From positions 1,674,001-1,738,000 of the forward strand of contig NZ_CP025512.1 in assembly GCF_003491345.1 (NCBI RefSeq): DNA of 64,000 nt, in the 5' to 3' direction. Position 1 is the first letter of the stretch. Every line of letters starts with the position of its first letter. The notes beneath the pieces are model-generated. The model had not been told where the DNA came from and did not search any database. It saw nothing but the letters and a program-made list of their open reading frames with translations. Positions 29,969-38,269 of this stretch are shown here, piece after piece. The translations under genes were made by a program, and so were the position numbers. The stretch is from Neorhizobium sp. SOG26. Lineage in GTDB: Bacteria > Pseudomonadota > Alphaproteobacteria > Rhizobiales > Rhizobiaceae.

Positions 29969-31093
29969 ATGGCGAAGATCCGGATCCTCGGTCAAGGAAC
30001 TGTGCTCGCATGCGCGGTAACCTCCCTCCTGGCTGGTTGCTCGAGCGTCGAACGGGAAACCAAGCTGGCGACAAATGCGCCGGCAGCAGGAGCCCAGAAT
30101 ACGGCGTCGGGCCAGCAGCTTGCACAGATGCAGACGACCGGAACGGGCGCCCAGACGACAGTCGCTCTTTCCAAGACAGTCCGCCTCCCGATCGCCGTTC
30201 CGACCGAGGCCGAAGTCGCCACCGCCCAGGATCAGGCAATCGCCACCCCCGAAATGGCTGCCCAGGTTGCTCTTGCCGACCCGGCAGCGGATGCAAACAC
30301 CCAGCAGTTGGCCCAGGCTCCAGCCGCCGCACCGGCGACCCCGACACTTGTTGCCTCTGCCCAGGCTGCACCGGTCGCAGACTGGCATGCACCGGCAACC
30401 TCCACCATTCTCGCAGCCTCGCGCCAGCAGCCGTCGTCCACCGCAAAGGTTGGCCGTCTCGTCTCGACAGAGGTCGCCCCGGGCGTTGCCGAGGGCAAGA
30501 TCCAGCCGGCAGCCGCCGCGGCCATTGCGCTCGATGAACCAGAACTGACCCCGGACATGGTGGCGCTGCAGCGCGTGGTGCCGACGCCGCGCCCGGATCG
30601 CCCGACCATCACGGCAGCTTCCGCGCGCCCACCTTCTTCGGCGACGCTTGCTTATGCGTCTGCTCCGCATGCGGTCGCATCGCTGAAGGCCATGGAATTT
30701 CCGCCCGCACCCGACCCGCTGCCGGCAAGCGCGGCCAATGCCACGCCGGAGCTGATGAAGCTCATCAAGCGTTATTCCGGCCTTTACGGCGTGCCGGAAT
30801 CGCTGGTGCACCGCGTCGTGCATCGCGAAAGCAAATATGATCCGTCGGCCTACAACAAGAACGGCTATTGGGGCCTGATGCAGATCAGCTACCCTACAGC
30901 CAAGTCGATGGGGTACGAAGGCCCGGCATCCGGTCTTCTTGATGCTGAAACCAACCTCAAATACGCGATCAAGTATCTGCGTGGCGCTTGGCTCGTCGCA
31001 GACAACAAGAACGACCACGCCATCAAGCTTTATGCGCGCGGCTATTACCATGACGCCAAGCGCAAGGACATGCTGCACGTCCTCGAGAAATAG
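29969..31093 (+). CDS. Lytic transglycosylase lipoprotein, SLT domain
   Basis: The N-terminus is a lipoprotein signal with lipobox LAGC (Cys24). Residues 30-250 are low-complexity, rich in Ala, Pro, Gln and Thr, likely a flexible tether. The C-terminal SLT domain (about 262-370) has the catalytic glutamate in VVHRESKYDP, the GLMQISYPTAKSMGYEG motif and YAIKYLRGA. The last motif reads LYARGYYHDAK, where the usual Tyr-Asn-Gly is replaced by Tyr-Ala-Arg-Gly; this variation occurs in some rhizobial homologues. The protein is 374 residues. Together with the amidase and GH25 enzymes nearby it acts on the wall. Confidence 0.9.
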   Translation: MAKIRILGQGTVLACAVTSLLAGCSSVERETKLATNAPAAGAQNTASGQQLAQMQTTGTGAQTTVALSKTVRLPIAVPTEAEVATAQDQAIATPEMAAQVALADPAADANTQQLAQAPAAAPATPTLVASAQAAPVADWHAPATSTILAASRQQPSSTAKVGRLVSTEVAPGVAEGKIQPAAAAAIALDEPELTPDMVALQRVVPTPRPDRPTITAASARPPSSATLAYASAPHAVASLKAMEFPPAPDPLPASAANATPELMKLIKRYSGLYGVPESLVHRVVHRESKYDPSAYNKNGYWGLMQISYPTAKSMGYEGPASGLLDAETNLKYAIKYLRGAWLVADNKNDHAIKLYARGYYHDAKRKDMLHVLEK

Positions 31094-31116
31094 CAGCAAC
31101 CTCTCTCAGCAGTTAG

Positions 31117-31138
31117 AACGGCGCCTCAGGGCGCCGTT
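31117..31138. terminator. Hairpin shared by convergent genes
   Basis: AACGGCGCC, loop TCAG, GGCGCCGTT form a perfect 9-bp stem between the transglycosylase (plus) and the serine hydrolase (minus), overlapping the latter's stop. There is no clear T-run on either side, so termination may be factor-assisted. Confidence 0.5.
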
Positions 31139-32475
31139 CCCGCTTTCGCGGCAGCCTCTATGAGCCCTGCCAGCTTGTAGCCGAGCGTCCTTGGCGTCAG
31201 GCCAAGCCGCACCACGACCACATCCAGCGACGGAATCACGACGACGCTTTGCCCGTCATGTCCGTCGAGCACGAAGGTGTCCGGCGGAATGCCATCGCCG
31301 CCTCCGGGAAGCCATGTCTGCATTTTCGAATAGCGGCCGTTGGAAGACCCATTCGGCTCATGCATCAGCCGGACGAAATTCTCCGGCAGGATCCTGTTGC
31401 CGTTCCAGACGCCATCGCGGGCCAGGAACAGGCCGAACTTCGCCCAGTCGCGCGCGGTGGCATACATGTAGGAGCTTCCGGTAAAGGTCCCGGCCGCATC
31501 CGTTTCCATCACCGCACTCGTCATGCCGAGGGGCCCGAACAGGGCAAGGTGCGGATAAGCGAGCGCTGAGACGCGATTTCCGATCCGGTCCATCCAGATC
31601 TTCGAGAGCAGCACGGCGGTGCCCGAGGAGTAGTTGAAGCGCGTGCCCGGGTCGGCCTCCAGCGGCTGGTCGGCGGCATAGGCCGCCATGTCCGGCTCGA
31701 GGAAGAGCATCCGCGTCACATCGGCAACCGAGCCGTAACCTTCGTTGAAGACAAGTCCGCTTTCCATCGCCAGGAGATTGGCGACCGTGATCTCGGCGCG
31801 CTGGTCATTGCGCCACTGCGGAAACAGGCTCGTATCCTCAAGCGACATCCGGCCATCACGCACCAGCGTGCCGATGATCGACGCCGTTACCGTCTTCGTC
31901 ATCGACCAGCCGAGCAGCGGCGTGTCCTTGCTGAAGCCCGGCGCATAGGCTTCCGCAATGATCCTGCCGCCCTTGACGACAACCACCGCCCGCATGCCGG
32001 GCCCGACAAGTGCCGGATCTGCCAGTTGCTCAGTCAACCGAGCGTCAGGCTCGATGGCGGCCCCCTCCGGCCACAACGTATTGCCGTCCACCGCCACTTC
32101 GTCATTCACCGCCAGATGCGGTAGCGCCGTCGTCCTCTCGTCGGGGGTGACCGAGCAGCCCAGCCCCTCCCGGTAAACCGCGTCATTGCCGCCGATAACG
32201 CCGAGGATCGCGGCATGCACCGTCTTCTCGTCCTCGTCGACCGATACGCGCATCAGCCGCAGGAGCGGATGACCCGGCGCCTGGACATCCACTTCCAGCA
32301 CCTCCTGGCTGTCGCGATTGGCAAGGAACACATTGGAGCAGACGATCTTGGCGGCATAACCGCTGCCGACACGCAGGAGTTCGGGCGGCGCCACATAAAG
32401 CCATGTCACGCCCGCAACCAGCGCCACGGCGGCAACACCGGCAGCGAGCTTCAAGATGCGCTTCATCGACCTCAT
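31126..32475 (-). CDS. Serine hydrolase, beta-lactamase/class C PBP fold
   Basis: A 449-residue protein with an N-terminal membrane segment (ILKLAAGVAAVALVAGVTWLY) and a class C beta-lactamase-like domain. The nucleophile motif is SxxK (SMTK in LGWSMTKTV), and the second motif is YSS in FNYSSGTA, as in the EstB/6-aminohexanoate-hydrolase group. A C-terminal HDGQS segment replaces the KTG. The substrate is unknown; a carboxylesterase or peptidase role is as likely as beta-lactamase. I prefer ATG 32475 because GGGGGG lies six bases upstream; 32481 is an alternative. Confidence 0.82.
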   Translation of the reverse strand: MRSMKRILKLAAGVAAVALVAGVTWLYVAPPELLRVGSGYAAKIVCSNVFLANRDSQEVLEVDVQAPGHPLLRLMRVSVDEDEKTVHAAILGVIGGNDAVYREGLGCSVTPDERTTALPHLAVNDEVAVDGNTLWPEGAAIEPDARLTEQLADPALVGPGMRAVVVVKGGRIIAEAYAPGFSKDTPLLGWSMTKTVTASIIGTLVRDGRMSLEDTSLFPQWRNDQRAEITVANLLAMESGLVFNEGYGSVADVTRMLFLEPDMAAYAADQPLEADPGTRFNYSSGTAVLLSKIWMDRIGNRVSALAYPHLALFGPLGMTSAVMETDAAGTFTGSSYMYATARDWAKFGLFLARDGVWNGNRILPENFVRLMHEPNGSSNGRYSKMQTWLPGGGDGIPPDTFVLDGHDGQSVVVIPSLDVVVVRLGLTPRTLGYKLAGLIEAAAKAGTAP

Positions 32476-32682
32476 CAACATCCCCCCGTTAAGCTCGCAT
32501 GCAATCAGGATTCTCCCTCATGCGGAAGTGCCTAACGCTCAAGGACATCCGTTGCTCCCCAAACCTTGTTCGGCCATGGCCTTGCCCTCGACTGCATTTT
32601 CAGACGTTATGGCGCTCGCGAGCCACACGCATGCTTCGTCTGGCAATGTCGTGTTCCCTGCGGCCACCAATTCAGGATCTTC

Positions 32683-33471
32683 ATGCCTCGATTTCTTATC
32701 GCCCTTCTTGCGACGACAATGATCGGGCTGACCGGCTGCACGTCCACCAGCTATGACTTCGGGCAGACCACATCGCTCAAGAAGATGCGCTACGGCGACC
32801 GCGATCCGCAGGATTTTGGCAGCAACCATCCGGGCAAGCACGAGGTCCATGGCATCGACCTTTCCAAATGGAACGGCACCGACATCGATTGGGCAGCTCT
32901 GAAGAAGGCCGGTGTCTCCTTCGTCTTCATCAAGGGCACCGAAGGCAAGGACCGCATCGATTCCGCCTTCCGCACCCATTGGCGCAATGCGGCTGCCGCA
33001 GGCATCCCGCACGCGGCCTACCACTTCTATTATTTCTGCTCGACGCCGGAGGAACAGGCCGACTGGTTCATTGCCAATGTGCCCAGGGAAGCAAACATGC
33101 TGCCGCCGGTGCTCGACATGGAATGGAACCACGCTTCCCCCACCTGCAAGCTGAGACCCGATCCTGAAACCGTGCGCGACGTCATGCGCCGTTTCATGAA
33201 CCGGGTGGAAGCCCATGATGGGCGAAAGCCGATCATCTACACGTCGGTTGATTTCCACCGCGACAACCTCGTCGGCGCTTTCAACGACTATCACTTCTGG
33301 CTGCGTTCGGTGGCAGCCCATCCGAGCGCCATCTATCCAGGTCGCCGCTGGACCTTCTGGCAATATACATCGACGGGCTTGATCCCGGGCGTGAAGGGCG
33401 AGCTCGACATCAACGTCTTCTCCGGTTCTGCAAAACACTGGAATTCCTGGGTCGCCGCCGCCAACAGATAA
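32683..33471 (+). CDS. GH25 lysozyme-like lipoprotein
   Basis: A muramidase-like glycoside hydrolase of family 25. ATG 32683 has AGGA six bases upstream; the earlier part of the frame is not supported. The signal ends in lipobox LTGC (Cys19). The GH25 fold starts at HGIDLSKWNGTDIDW, continues with FVFIKGTEG and AAYHFYYF, and has the catalytic acid pair in PVLDMEW. The protein is 262 residues. It probably cleaves the MurNAc-GlcNAc bond of the cell's own wall from the outer membrane. Confidence 0.9.
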   Translation: MPRFLIALLATTMIGLTGCTSTSYDFGQTTSLKKMRYGDRDPQDFGSNHPGKHEVHGIDLSKWNGTDIDWAALKKAGVSFVFIKGTEGKDRIDSAFRTHWRNAAAAGIPHAAYHFYYFCSTPEEQADWFIANVPREANMLPPVLDMEWNHASPTCKLRPDPETVRDVMRRFMNRVEAHDGRKPIIYTSVDFHRDNLVGAFNDYHFWLRSVAAHPSAIYPGRRWTFWQYTSTGLIPGVKGELDINVFSGSAKHWNSWVAAANR

Positions 33472-33496
33472 GCCAGATGCCCCAACTGCATCTGGC
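33472..33496 (+). terminator. Hairpin immediately after GH25 gene
   Basis: GCCAGATGC and GCATCTGGC (7-nt loop) form a perfect 9-bp stem that begins at the base after the stop codon. No T-run follows, so it may protect the mRNA end or support Rho-dependent termination. Confidence 0.4.
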
Positions 33497-33602
33497 GCTT
33501 GGTCCGTGCTTGCGATAAAACGCCGCGATTGCCGGCCGCCCATGTTTTTGTCACGAATGTTTTGGAGATGAGGCGGTGCCAAACCTAGTTCAGGAACGCC
33601 TC

Positions 33603-34805
33603 ATGTACGCTGCTTTTGCTCGTCGTCTCGCCATAACTTCCCTTGTTTCCGCTTGCCTTGCCTCGACGGCGCTCGCCCAGGCACCCGCCCCTGCCTGTGG
33701 CGGTGATCTTTCGAACTTCCTGGAGGGTGTGAAGGCCGAAGCCATCAGCATGGGCATTCCCGCCAGCGCAGCCGATGAAGCTCTGGCCGGTGCGCAGATC
33801 GACCAGAAGGTCCTTTCCCGCGACCGCGCCCAGGGCGTCTTCCGCCAGACCTTCCTTGAATTCTCCCAGCGCACGGTGAGCCAGGCCCGGCTCGATATCG
33901 GCCGCCAGAAGATGAAGCAGTTCGCCGATGTTTTCGCACGCGCAGAGAAGGAATTCGGCGTACCTGCGGGCGTGATCGCCGCATTCTGGGCCATGGAAAC
34001 TGATTTTGGCGCGGTGCAGGGCGACTTCAACACGCGCAACGCACTTGTCACGCTGGCGCATGACTGCCGCCGGCCGGAGCTCTTCCGCCCGCAACTGCTG
34101 GCGCTGATCGAGATGGTCCAGCACGGTGACCTCAACCCGGCTACCAACACCGGCGCATGGGCTGGCGAGATCGGCCAGGTCCAGATGCTGCCGAAGGACA
34201 TCATCGCCTTTGGCGTCGATGGTGACGGCGATGGCCATATCAACGTGAAGGCGAGCGCACCCGATGCCATCCTGACGGCTGCCAGGTTCATCCAGAGCCT
34301 CGGCTTCAAGGCTGGCCAGCCATGGATCCAGGAAGTGACGCTGCCCGAGACCCTGCCATGGGACAAGAGCGGCCTTGGCAATGAGATGCCGGCGGCGGAG
34401 TGGTTCAAGCTTGGCGTGACACCGCGCGACGCCAACACCAGCTTCGGTGACCTTCCCGCTGCGCTCATCCTGCCGCAGGGCCGTAAGGGACCGGCCTTCC
34501 TCACCTACCCGAACTTCGCGATCTACCTCGAGTGGAACAAGTCGTTCATCTACACGACCTCGGCCGCCTATTTCGCAACCCGCCTCTCAGGTGCCCCGCC
34601 CTACCAAAAAGGCACCCCGGATGCGGGCCTCGATGACGCGGGCATGAAGGCGCTGCAAACCAAGCTCCAGACGCTCGGCCATGATGTCGGCAAGATCGAC
34701 GGTATTCTTGGATCCGGCACCCGCGTTGCCGTGCAGAAGGAACAGGCGCGCCTGGGACTGCCGGCCGACGGATGGCCGACCGCGGATCTGCTTTCCGCCC
34801 TGTAA
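33603..34805 (+). CDS. Lytic murein transglycosylase, MltB type (SLT_2) with peptidoglycan-binding domain
   Basis: ATG 33603 has AGGA seven bases upstream and starts a signal peptide with a likely cleavage after ALA (STALA-QAP); a VSAC segment could alternatively be a lipobox. The MltB-like domain covers about residues 40-325 with the catalytic glutamate in AAFWAMETDFGA and the GEIGQVQMLPKDIIAFGVDGDGDG segment. The C-terminal 60 residues are a PG_binding_1 domain (ALQTKLQTLGHDVGKIDGIL). The whole protein is 400 residues, the usual size for this group in Rhizobiales. Confidence 0.93.
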   Translation: MYAAFARRLAITSLVSACLASTALAQAPAPACGGDLSNFLEGVKAEAISMGIPASAADEALAGAQIDQKVLSRDRAQGVFRQTFLEFSQRTVSQARLDIGRQKMKQFADVFARAEKEFGVPAGVIAAFWAMETDFGAVQGDFNTRNALVTLAHDCRRPELFRPQLLALIEMVQHGDLNPATNTGAWAGEIGQVQMLPKDIIAFGVDGDGDGHINVKASAPDAILTAARFIQSLGFKAGQPWIQEVTLPETLPWDKSGLGNEMPAAEWFKLGVTPRDANTSFGDLPAALILPQGRKGPAFLTYPNFAIYLEWNKSFIYTTSAAYFATRLSGAPPYQKGTPDAGLDDAGMKALQTKLQTLGHDVGKIDGILGSGTRVAVQKEQARLGLPADGWPTADLLSAL

Positions 34806-34896
34806 GGCAAGTACATGGGTAAGCGCCGCCCGGTGCAAATCGGGTGGCGCTCCATAGGTTCTGCGTTATTGCCCACCTCGAACGGAGGGACACCGC

Positions 34897-35814
34897 ATGA
34901 CATCGACCGCCATCACCAAGCCGAGCACCGGCACCTGGGCGCTCATCTTCCTGCTCGGATTGATCTGGGGCGGCTCATTCTTCTTTGCGCGCGTGGCTGT
35001 CATGGAGATCCCGCCCTTCACGCTGGTCTTCCTGCGCTTGGGGCTCGCGGCACTCGCCCTTCACCTCTACCTCCACGGCGGCCATGGCCTTTATGGCGTG
35101 CTACGCACCCATTGGCGATCCTTTGTCGTCATGGGCCTCCTGAACAACGTGCTGCCGCACACGATGATCTTCTTCGGCCAGACCGAGATTGGCGCAGGGC
35201 TCGCCGCCATCCTGAATGCCAGCACGCCGATGTGGACCGTGCTCATCGCCAACCGCCTCACGTCGGATGAAAAGCTGACACCGCTGAAGCTCGCCGGCTG
35301 CGTTGCGGGCATGGCAGGCACGGTCGTGATGCTCGGTCCAAGCGTCACCTCAGCCACCTCCGCGCCGCTCTGGGCTCTGGCGCTGCCCGTCCTTGCCGCG
35401 ATCTCCTATGGCTTTGCCGGGACCTATGGGAAACGCTTCCGCGGCCTTCCACCGCCGGTCACCGCCGCCGGACAGCTCACCGCCTCGACGCTGATGATTC
35501 TGCCCGTATCGCTCATCATCGACCAGCCATGGACGCTGCCCCTGCCCTCGACCAGCGCGATTCTCGCAGTCCTTGGTCTTTCGCTGGTCTCAACAGCCTT
35601 TGCTTATTTCCTGTTCTTCCGGATCCTCGCCACCGCCGGCGCCACGAACACCTCGCTTGTGACGCTGCTCGTGCCGCCAAGTGCAATCATCCTTGGCGTC
35701 GCCTTTCTTGGAGAACACCTGCAACCCACCGACCTTATCGGCATGCTGATGATCGGATTCGGGCTGATCCTGCTTGATGGAAGGCTGCTGTCGCGGCTTC
35801 GAAACACCGCGTGA
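34897..35814 (+). CDS. DMT-superfamily transporter (two EamA domains)
   Basis: A 305-residue protein with ten hydrophobic segments arranged as two EamA repeats (about residues 12-145 and 160-298). The start of the first repeat has the LIWGGSFFFARVAV pattern and the second ends in GVAFLGEHLQPTDLIGMLMI. Members move small metabolites across the inner membrane; substrate unknown. GGAGGG precedes ATG 34897. Confidence 0.88.
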   Translation: MTSTAITKPSTGTWALIFLLGLIWGGSFFFARVAVMEIPPFTLVFLRLGLAALALHLYLHGGHGLYGVLRTHWRSFVVMGLLNNVLPHTMIFFGQTEIGAGLAAILNASTPMWTVLIANRLTSDEKLTPLKLAGCVAGMAGTVVMLGPSVTSATSAPLWALALPVLAAISYGFAGTYGKRFRGLPPPVTAAGQLTASTLMILPVSLIIDQPWTLPLPSTSAILAVLGLSLVSTAFAYFLFFRILATAGATNTSLVTLLVPPSAIILGVAFLGEHLQPTDLIGMLMIGFGLILLDGRLLSRLRNTA

Positions 35815-36047
35815 CCTGTACGAAACGGCACAAAAAGCTCACGCATTGTGTCTGCAGGTTACATTCGAACAGATTTTATTTACCGCCGCACCACGTCCGT
35901 TAAGAAAGAATTACGACCGCAGAACAGCACCTTAGCGGGCAACGTCAGGATTTTCCGCCGCCATCGCGCTGCACTGCAGCACAGTTTCCGCTTCCCCCAT
36001 GACACAAAAGCGACATACACTTTAACAGTCAACGCAAGGAGGCAGAC

Positions 36048-36125
36048 ATGGGACGTACATACTCTCTCAATGTCTTGGTAGTCGGTGCAGCGTTTGTGTT
36101 CGTGGCATCCATGCTCTTCATTTGA
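36048..36125 (+). CDS. 25-residue hydrophobic membrane peptide
   Basis: This small frame has an optimal ribosome site, AAGGAGG, six bases before ATG 36048. The product starts MGRTYSLNVLVV and is hydrophobic to its end, with one predicted membrane segment (about residues 7-25). No function is known to me. A clear Rho-independent terminator follows 74 nt downstream, so a short monocistronic mRNA of about 200 nt is likely. It could also be a small RNA with an incidental frame, but the ribosome site and uniform hydrophobicity argue for translation. Confidence 0.65.
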   Translation: MGRTYSLNVLVVGAAFVFVASMLFI

Positions 36126-36198
36126 GCGCCACGCGAGCAACTACCCGGTCACGACTTGCATCCATGACCGTTTGATAATCAGCACTTCCAGTGAAAGC

Positions 36199-36232
36199 GC
36201 ATGCTCCTTCCATAGGGCATGCGTTTTTTAGT
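36199..36232 (+). terminator. Rho-independent terminator of the small-peptide transcript
   Basis: CGCATGC and GCATGCG form a 7-bp stem with a 12-nt loop, followed by TTTTTTAG. It lies right next to the metF stop on the opposite strand. Confidence 0.85.
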
Positions 36233-36234
36233 TC

Positions 36235-37122
36235 TCAGGCAGCGACTGTGCGCGGCGCCCGTGCCTTGCCGCGTCCGAGGCGATCCATCACGGCAGAGAT
36301 GAGCGGCACCCGGTTCATTGTGTAGATATGGAACTCGTGGATGCCGCGCCGGCGCAGGTCTTCGATCTGTTCGGCGGCAATATCGGCCGCCACCTCCGCC
36401 CGCTCTTCCGGCTTTTCGTCCAGCCCTTCCAGACGTTCATCAAGAAAGGCCGGGACGGAAGAACCGCAACGCCGGGCAAAGCGCTTCAGCTGCGCGAGGT
36501 TCTGGATCGGCATGATGCCGGGCACGATCGGAATGTTGATGCCGGCAGCGCGCACCTTTTCCAGGTAGCGTTCAAAAACGTCGTTGTCGAAGAAGAACTG
36601 CGTCAGCGCACGGTTGGCGCCCGCATCCGCCTTGCTCTTCAAGGTCGCGATGTCTTCGGCCAGATCCCGGCTTTCCGGGTGCTTTTCGGGATAAGCCGAC
36701 ACGGAAATATCGAAGTCGCCGTATTCGACCAGCGCCCGCACGAGGTCAGCCGTCGTGGAATAACCGTCGGGATGCGGCGCATAGGCCGTGCCGATACCCG
36801 TTGCCGGGTCGCCACGAAGCGCCACGATCCGGCGTACACCGGCCGCCCGCAGGTCCTCGATCACGGCACGGGTTTCCTCGCGCGAGGCGTCGACGCAGGT
36901 CAGGTGTGCCGCGGTCGGCAGGTGCATCTCGCCCACCATGCGGGAAACCGCCGCCAGCGTCGGCTCCTTGGTAGAACCGCCAGCACCATAGGTCATGGTC
37001 ACAAAATCCGGCTCCCAGACCGACAGGGCTTCCACTGCCTGCCAGAGCTGCCGCTCCATCTCGTCCGATTTGGGCGGGAAATATTCAAAGGATACGCTGA
37101 AGTCTTCGCGGGATGCGTTCAT
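36235..37122 (-). CDS. metF: Methylenetetrahydrofolate reductase
   Basis: MetF reduces 5,10-methylene-THF to 5-methyl-THF, the methyl donor for MetH (also in this window). The 295-residue TIM barrel starts with VSFEYFPPK, has FVTMTYGAGGST, HLTCVDAS and IVALRGDP, and later LTQFFFDNDVF, all family segments of the FAD enzyme. GAGGAG eight bases before ATG 37122 overlaps the stop of the ArsR-type regulator gene, so the two genes form an operon. Confidence 0.96.
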   Translation of the reverse strand: MNASREDFSVSFEYFPPKSDEMERQLWQAVEALSVWEPDFVTMTYGAGGSTKEPTLAAVSRMVGEMHLPTAAHLTCVDASREETRAVIEDLRAAGVRRIVALRGDPATGIGTAYAPHPDGYSTTADLVRALVEYGDFDISVSAYPEKHPESRDLAEDIATLKSKADAGANRALTQFFFDNDVFERYLEKVRAAGINIPIVPGIMPIQNLAQLKRFARRCGSSVPAFLDERLEGLDEKPEERAEVAADIAAEQIEDLRRRGIHEFHIYTMNRVPLISAVMDRLGRGKARAPRTVAA

Positions 37123-37134
37123 GGGTTCAGCTCC

Positions 37135-38127
37135 TCAAACGGTTTCGGATTCGGCAGGCGGATTGGTGGCGATCAGCAGCCGGCGATCGCGGGCAAGCCA
37201 CACGGTGGCTGTCAGGCCACCCTCGCGTTCGGAAGCGAGATCCACGGCCTTCTCGACCTCAAGACCGTATTTCTCCAGCCACTCGGCCATCGCCTGGTGC
37301 GAAAAGCCAAGCCGCACATGGGCATGCTCGTCGCGCAGGTATTCAAGATCATGCGGCGCCAGATCAACGATCAGCAGCCGCCCGCCCGGGCGCAGCACCC
37401 GCGCAGCTTCGGCAATCGCCAGTTCCGGCTGGTCGAGGTAATGCAGCACCTGGTGAATGGTGATGAGATCAAAATCCTGCCCTTCCAGCGGCAGGTTCAG
37501 GATGTCGCCGTGGCGCACGGATGCCTTGACGACCCCTTCCTTGTCGAGGTTCGAGCGGGCAACCGCCAGCATGTCGCGGCTGGCATCGACGCCGACGGCA
37601 CGGCGATAGAACGGCGCCAGCAGTTGAAGGATGCGGCCCGTGCCGGTGCCAAGGTCAAGCAGGGAATCGACCGGCGTGGTGCCGATCAGCTTCAGGAGTG
37701 CGGCTTCAACCGCCTCGTCGCTCACCTGCAGCTTGCGCAGTTCGTCCCAGGCAGACGCGTTGCGGCTGAAATAGGCCTGCGCCCGCTCTGCCCGCAGCCG
37801 CTTGACGCTGGCAAGCCGCTCACTATCACGGCTCAAGACCGGATCGTCTTCCGAAGCCGCCGCAAGCAGCGTGCGCACCAGCGCAGCCGCCTTGCCTTCC
37901 TGGCGGATGCGGAAATACGCCCACGCCCCTTCCTGATAGCGATCGATCAGCGCCTCTTCGGCCAGAAGCTTCAGGTGACGTGAGATGCGTGGCTGCGACT
38001 GCCCCAGGATTTCGGTGAGGTCGGTGACGGTGAGGTCGCCGGCAGACAGGAGCGCCAGAAGCCGGAAGCGTGTCGGCTCCCCAGACGTCTTCAGCACATC
38101 CACCAAACTATCCAGCGACAGACCCAC
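37135..38127 (-). CDS. ArsR-family regulator fused to SAM methyltransferase domain (SahR-like)
   Basis: Residues 5-85 are a winged helix of the ArsR type (SQPRISRHLKLLAEEALI recognition region). Residues 140-300 are a class I SAM-binding fold (LLDLGTGTGRILQLLA). This fusion is the SahR type, described as an S-adenosylhomocysteine-responsive repressor of methionine-cycle genes in Proteobacteria. It is in an operon with metF, and a 22-bp inverted repeat sits just upstream. The start is GTG; 38127 has GAGG seven bases upstream, while GTG 38133 is too close to it. The methyltransferase domain probably senses SAH rather than methylating. Confidence 0.85.
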   Translation of the reverse strand: MGLSLDSLVDVLKTSGEPTRFRLLALLSAGDLTVTDLTEILGQSQPRISRHLKLLAEEALIDRYQEGAWAYFRIRQEGKAAALVRTLLAAASEDDPVLSRDSERLASVKRLRAERAQAYFSRNASAWDELRKLQVSDEAVEAALLKLIGTTPVDSLLDLGTGTGRILQLLAPFYRRAVGVDASRDMLAVARSNLDKEGVVKASVRHGDILNLPLEGQDFDLITIHQVLHYLDQPELAIAEAARVLRPGGRLLIVDLAPHDLEYLRDEHAHVRLGFSHQAMAEWLEKYGLEVEKAVDLASEREGGLTATVWLARDRRLLIATNPPAESETV

Positions 38128-38148
38128 GGGCACACCTCATGCAATCAA

Positions 38149-38170
38149 CATATAAAGATATGTTTATATG
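38149..38170. promoter_or_regulatory. Perfect inverted repeat upstream of the SahR-like gene, probable operator
   Basis: CATATAAA (38149-38156) and TTTATATG (38163-38170) are perfect complements around GATATG. It lies 22 bp upstream of the regulator's start and inside the probable promoter. The AT-rich palindrome fits autoregulation of the sahR-metF operon. Confidence 0.7.
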
Positions 38171-38210
38171 AATGTCGCGGTCAGCGCAACATGCTTTCTG
38201 TCGGCGGCGC

Positions 38211-38246
38211 TAAAACAGGAAAGGCGGCCCGAAGGTCGCCTTTCTA
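38211..38246 (-). terminator. Terminator after the chemoreceptor gene
   Basis: On the minus strand GAAAGGCG and CGCCTTTC form an 8-bp stem extended by a GC-rich inner part, followed by CTGTTTTAG, 25 nt past the receptor's stop. Confidence 0.65.
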
Positions 38247-38269
38247 AGAAGCAGGGGACTAAGGTTCTC

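Noticed and set aside
35848-36081. 77-codon plus-strand frame before the small peptide gene
   Set aside because: No ribosome site, irregular composition, and it overlaps the better-supported small frame.
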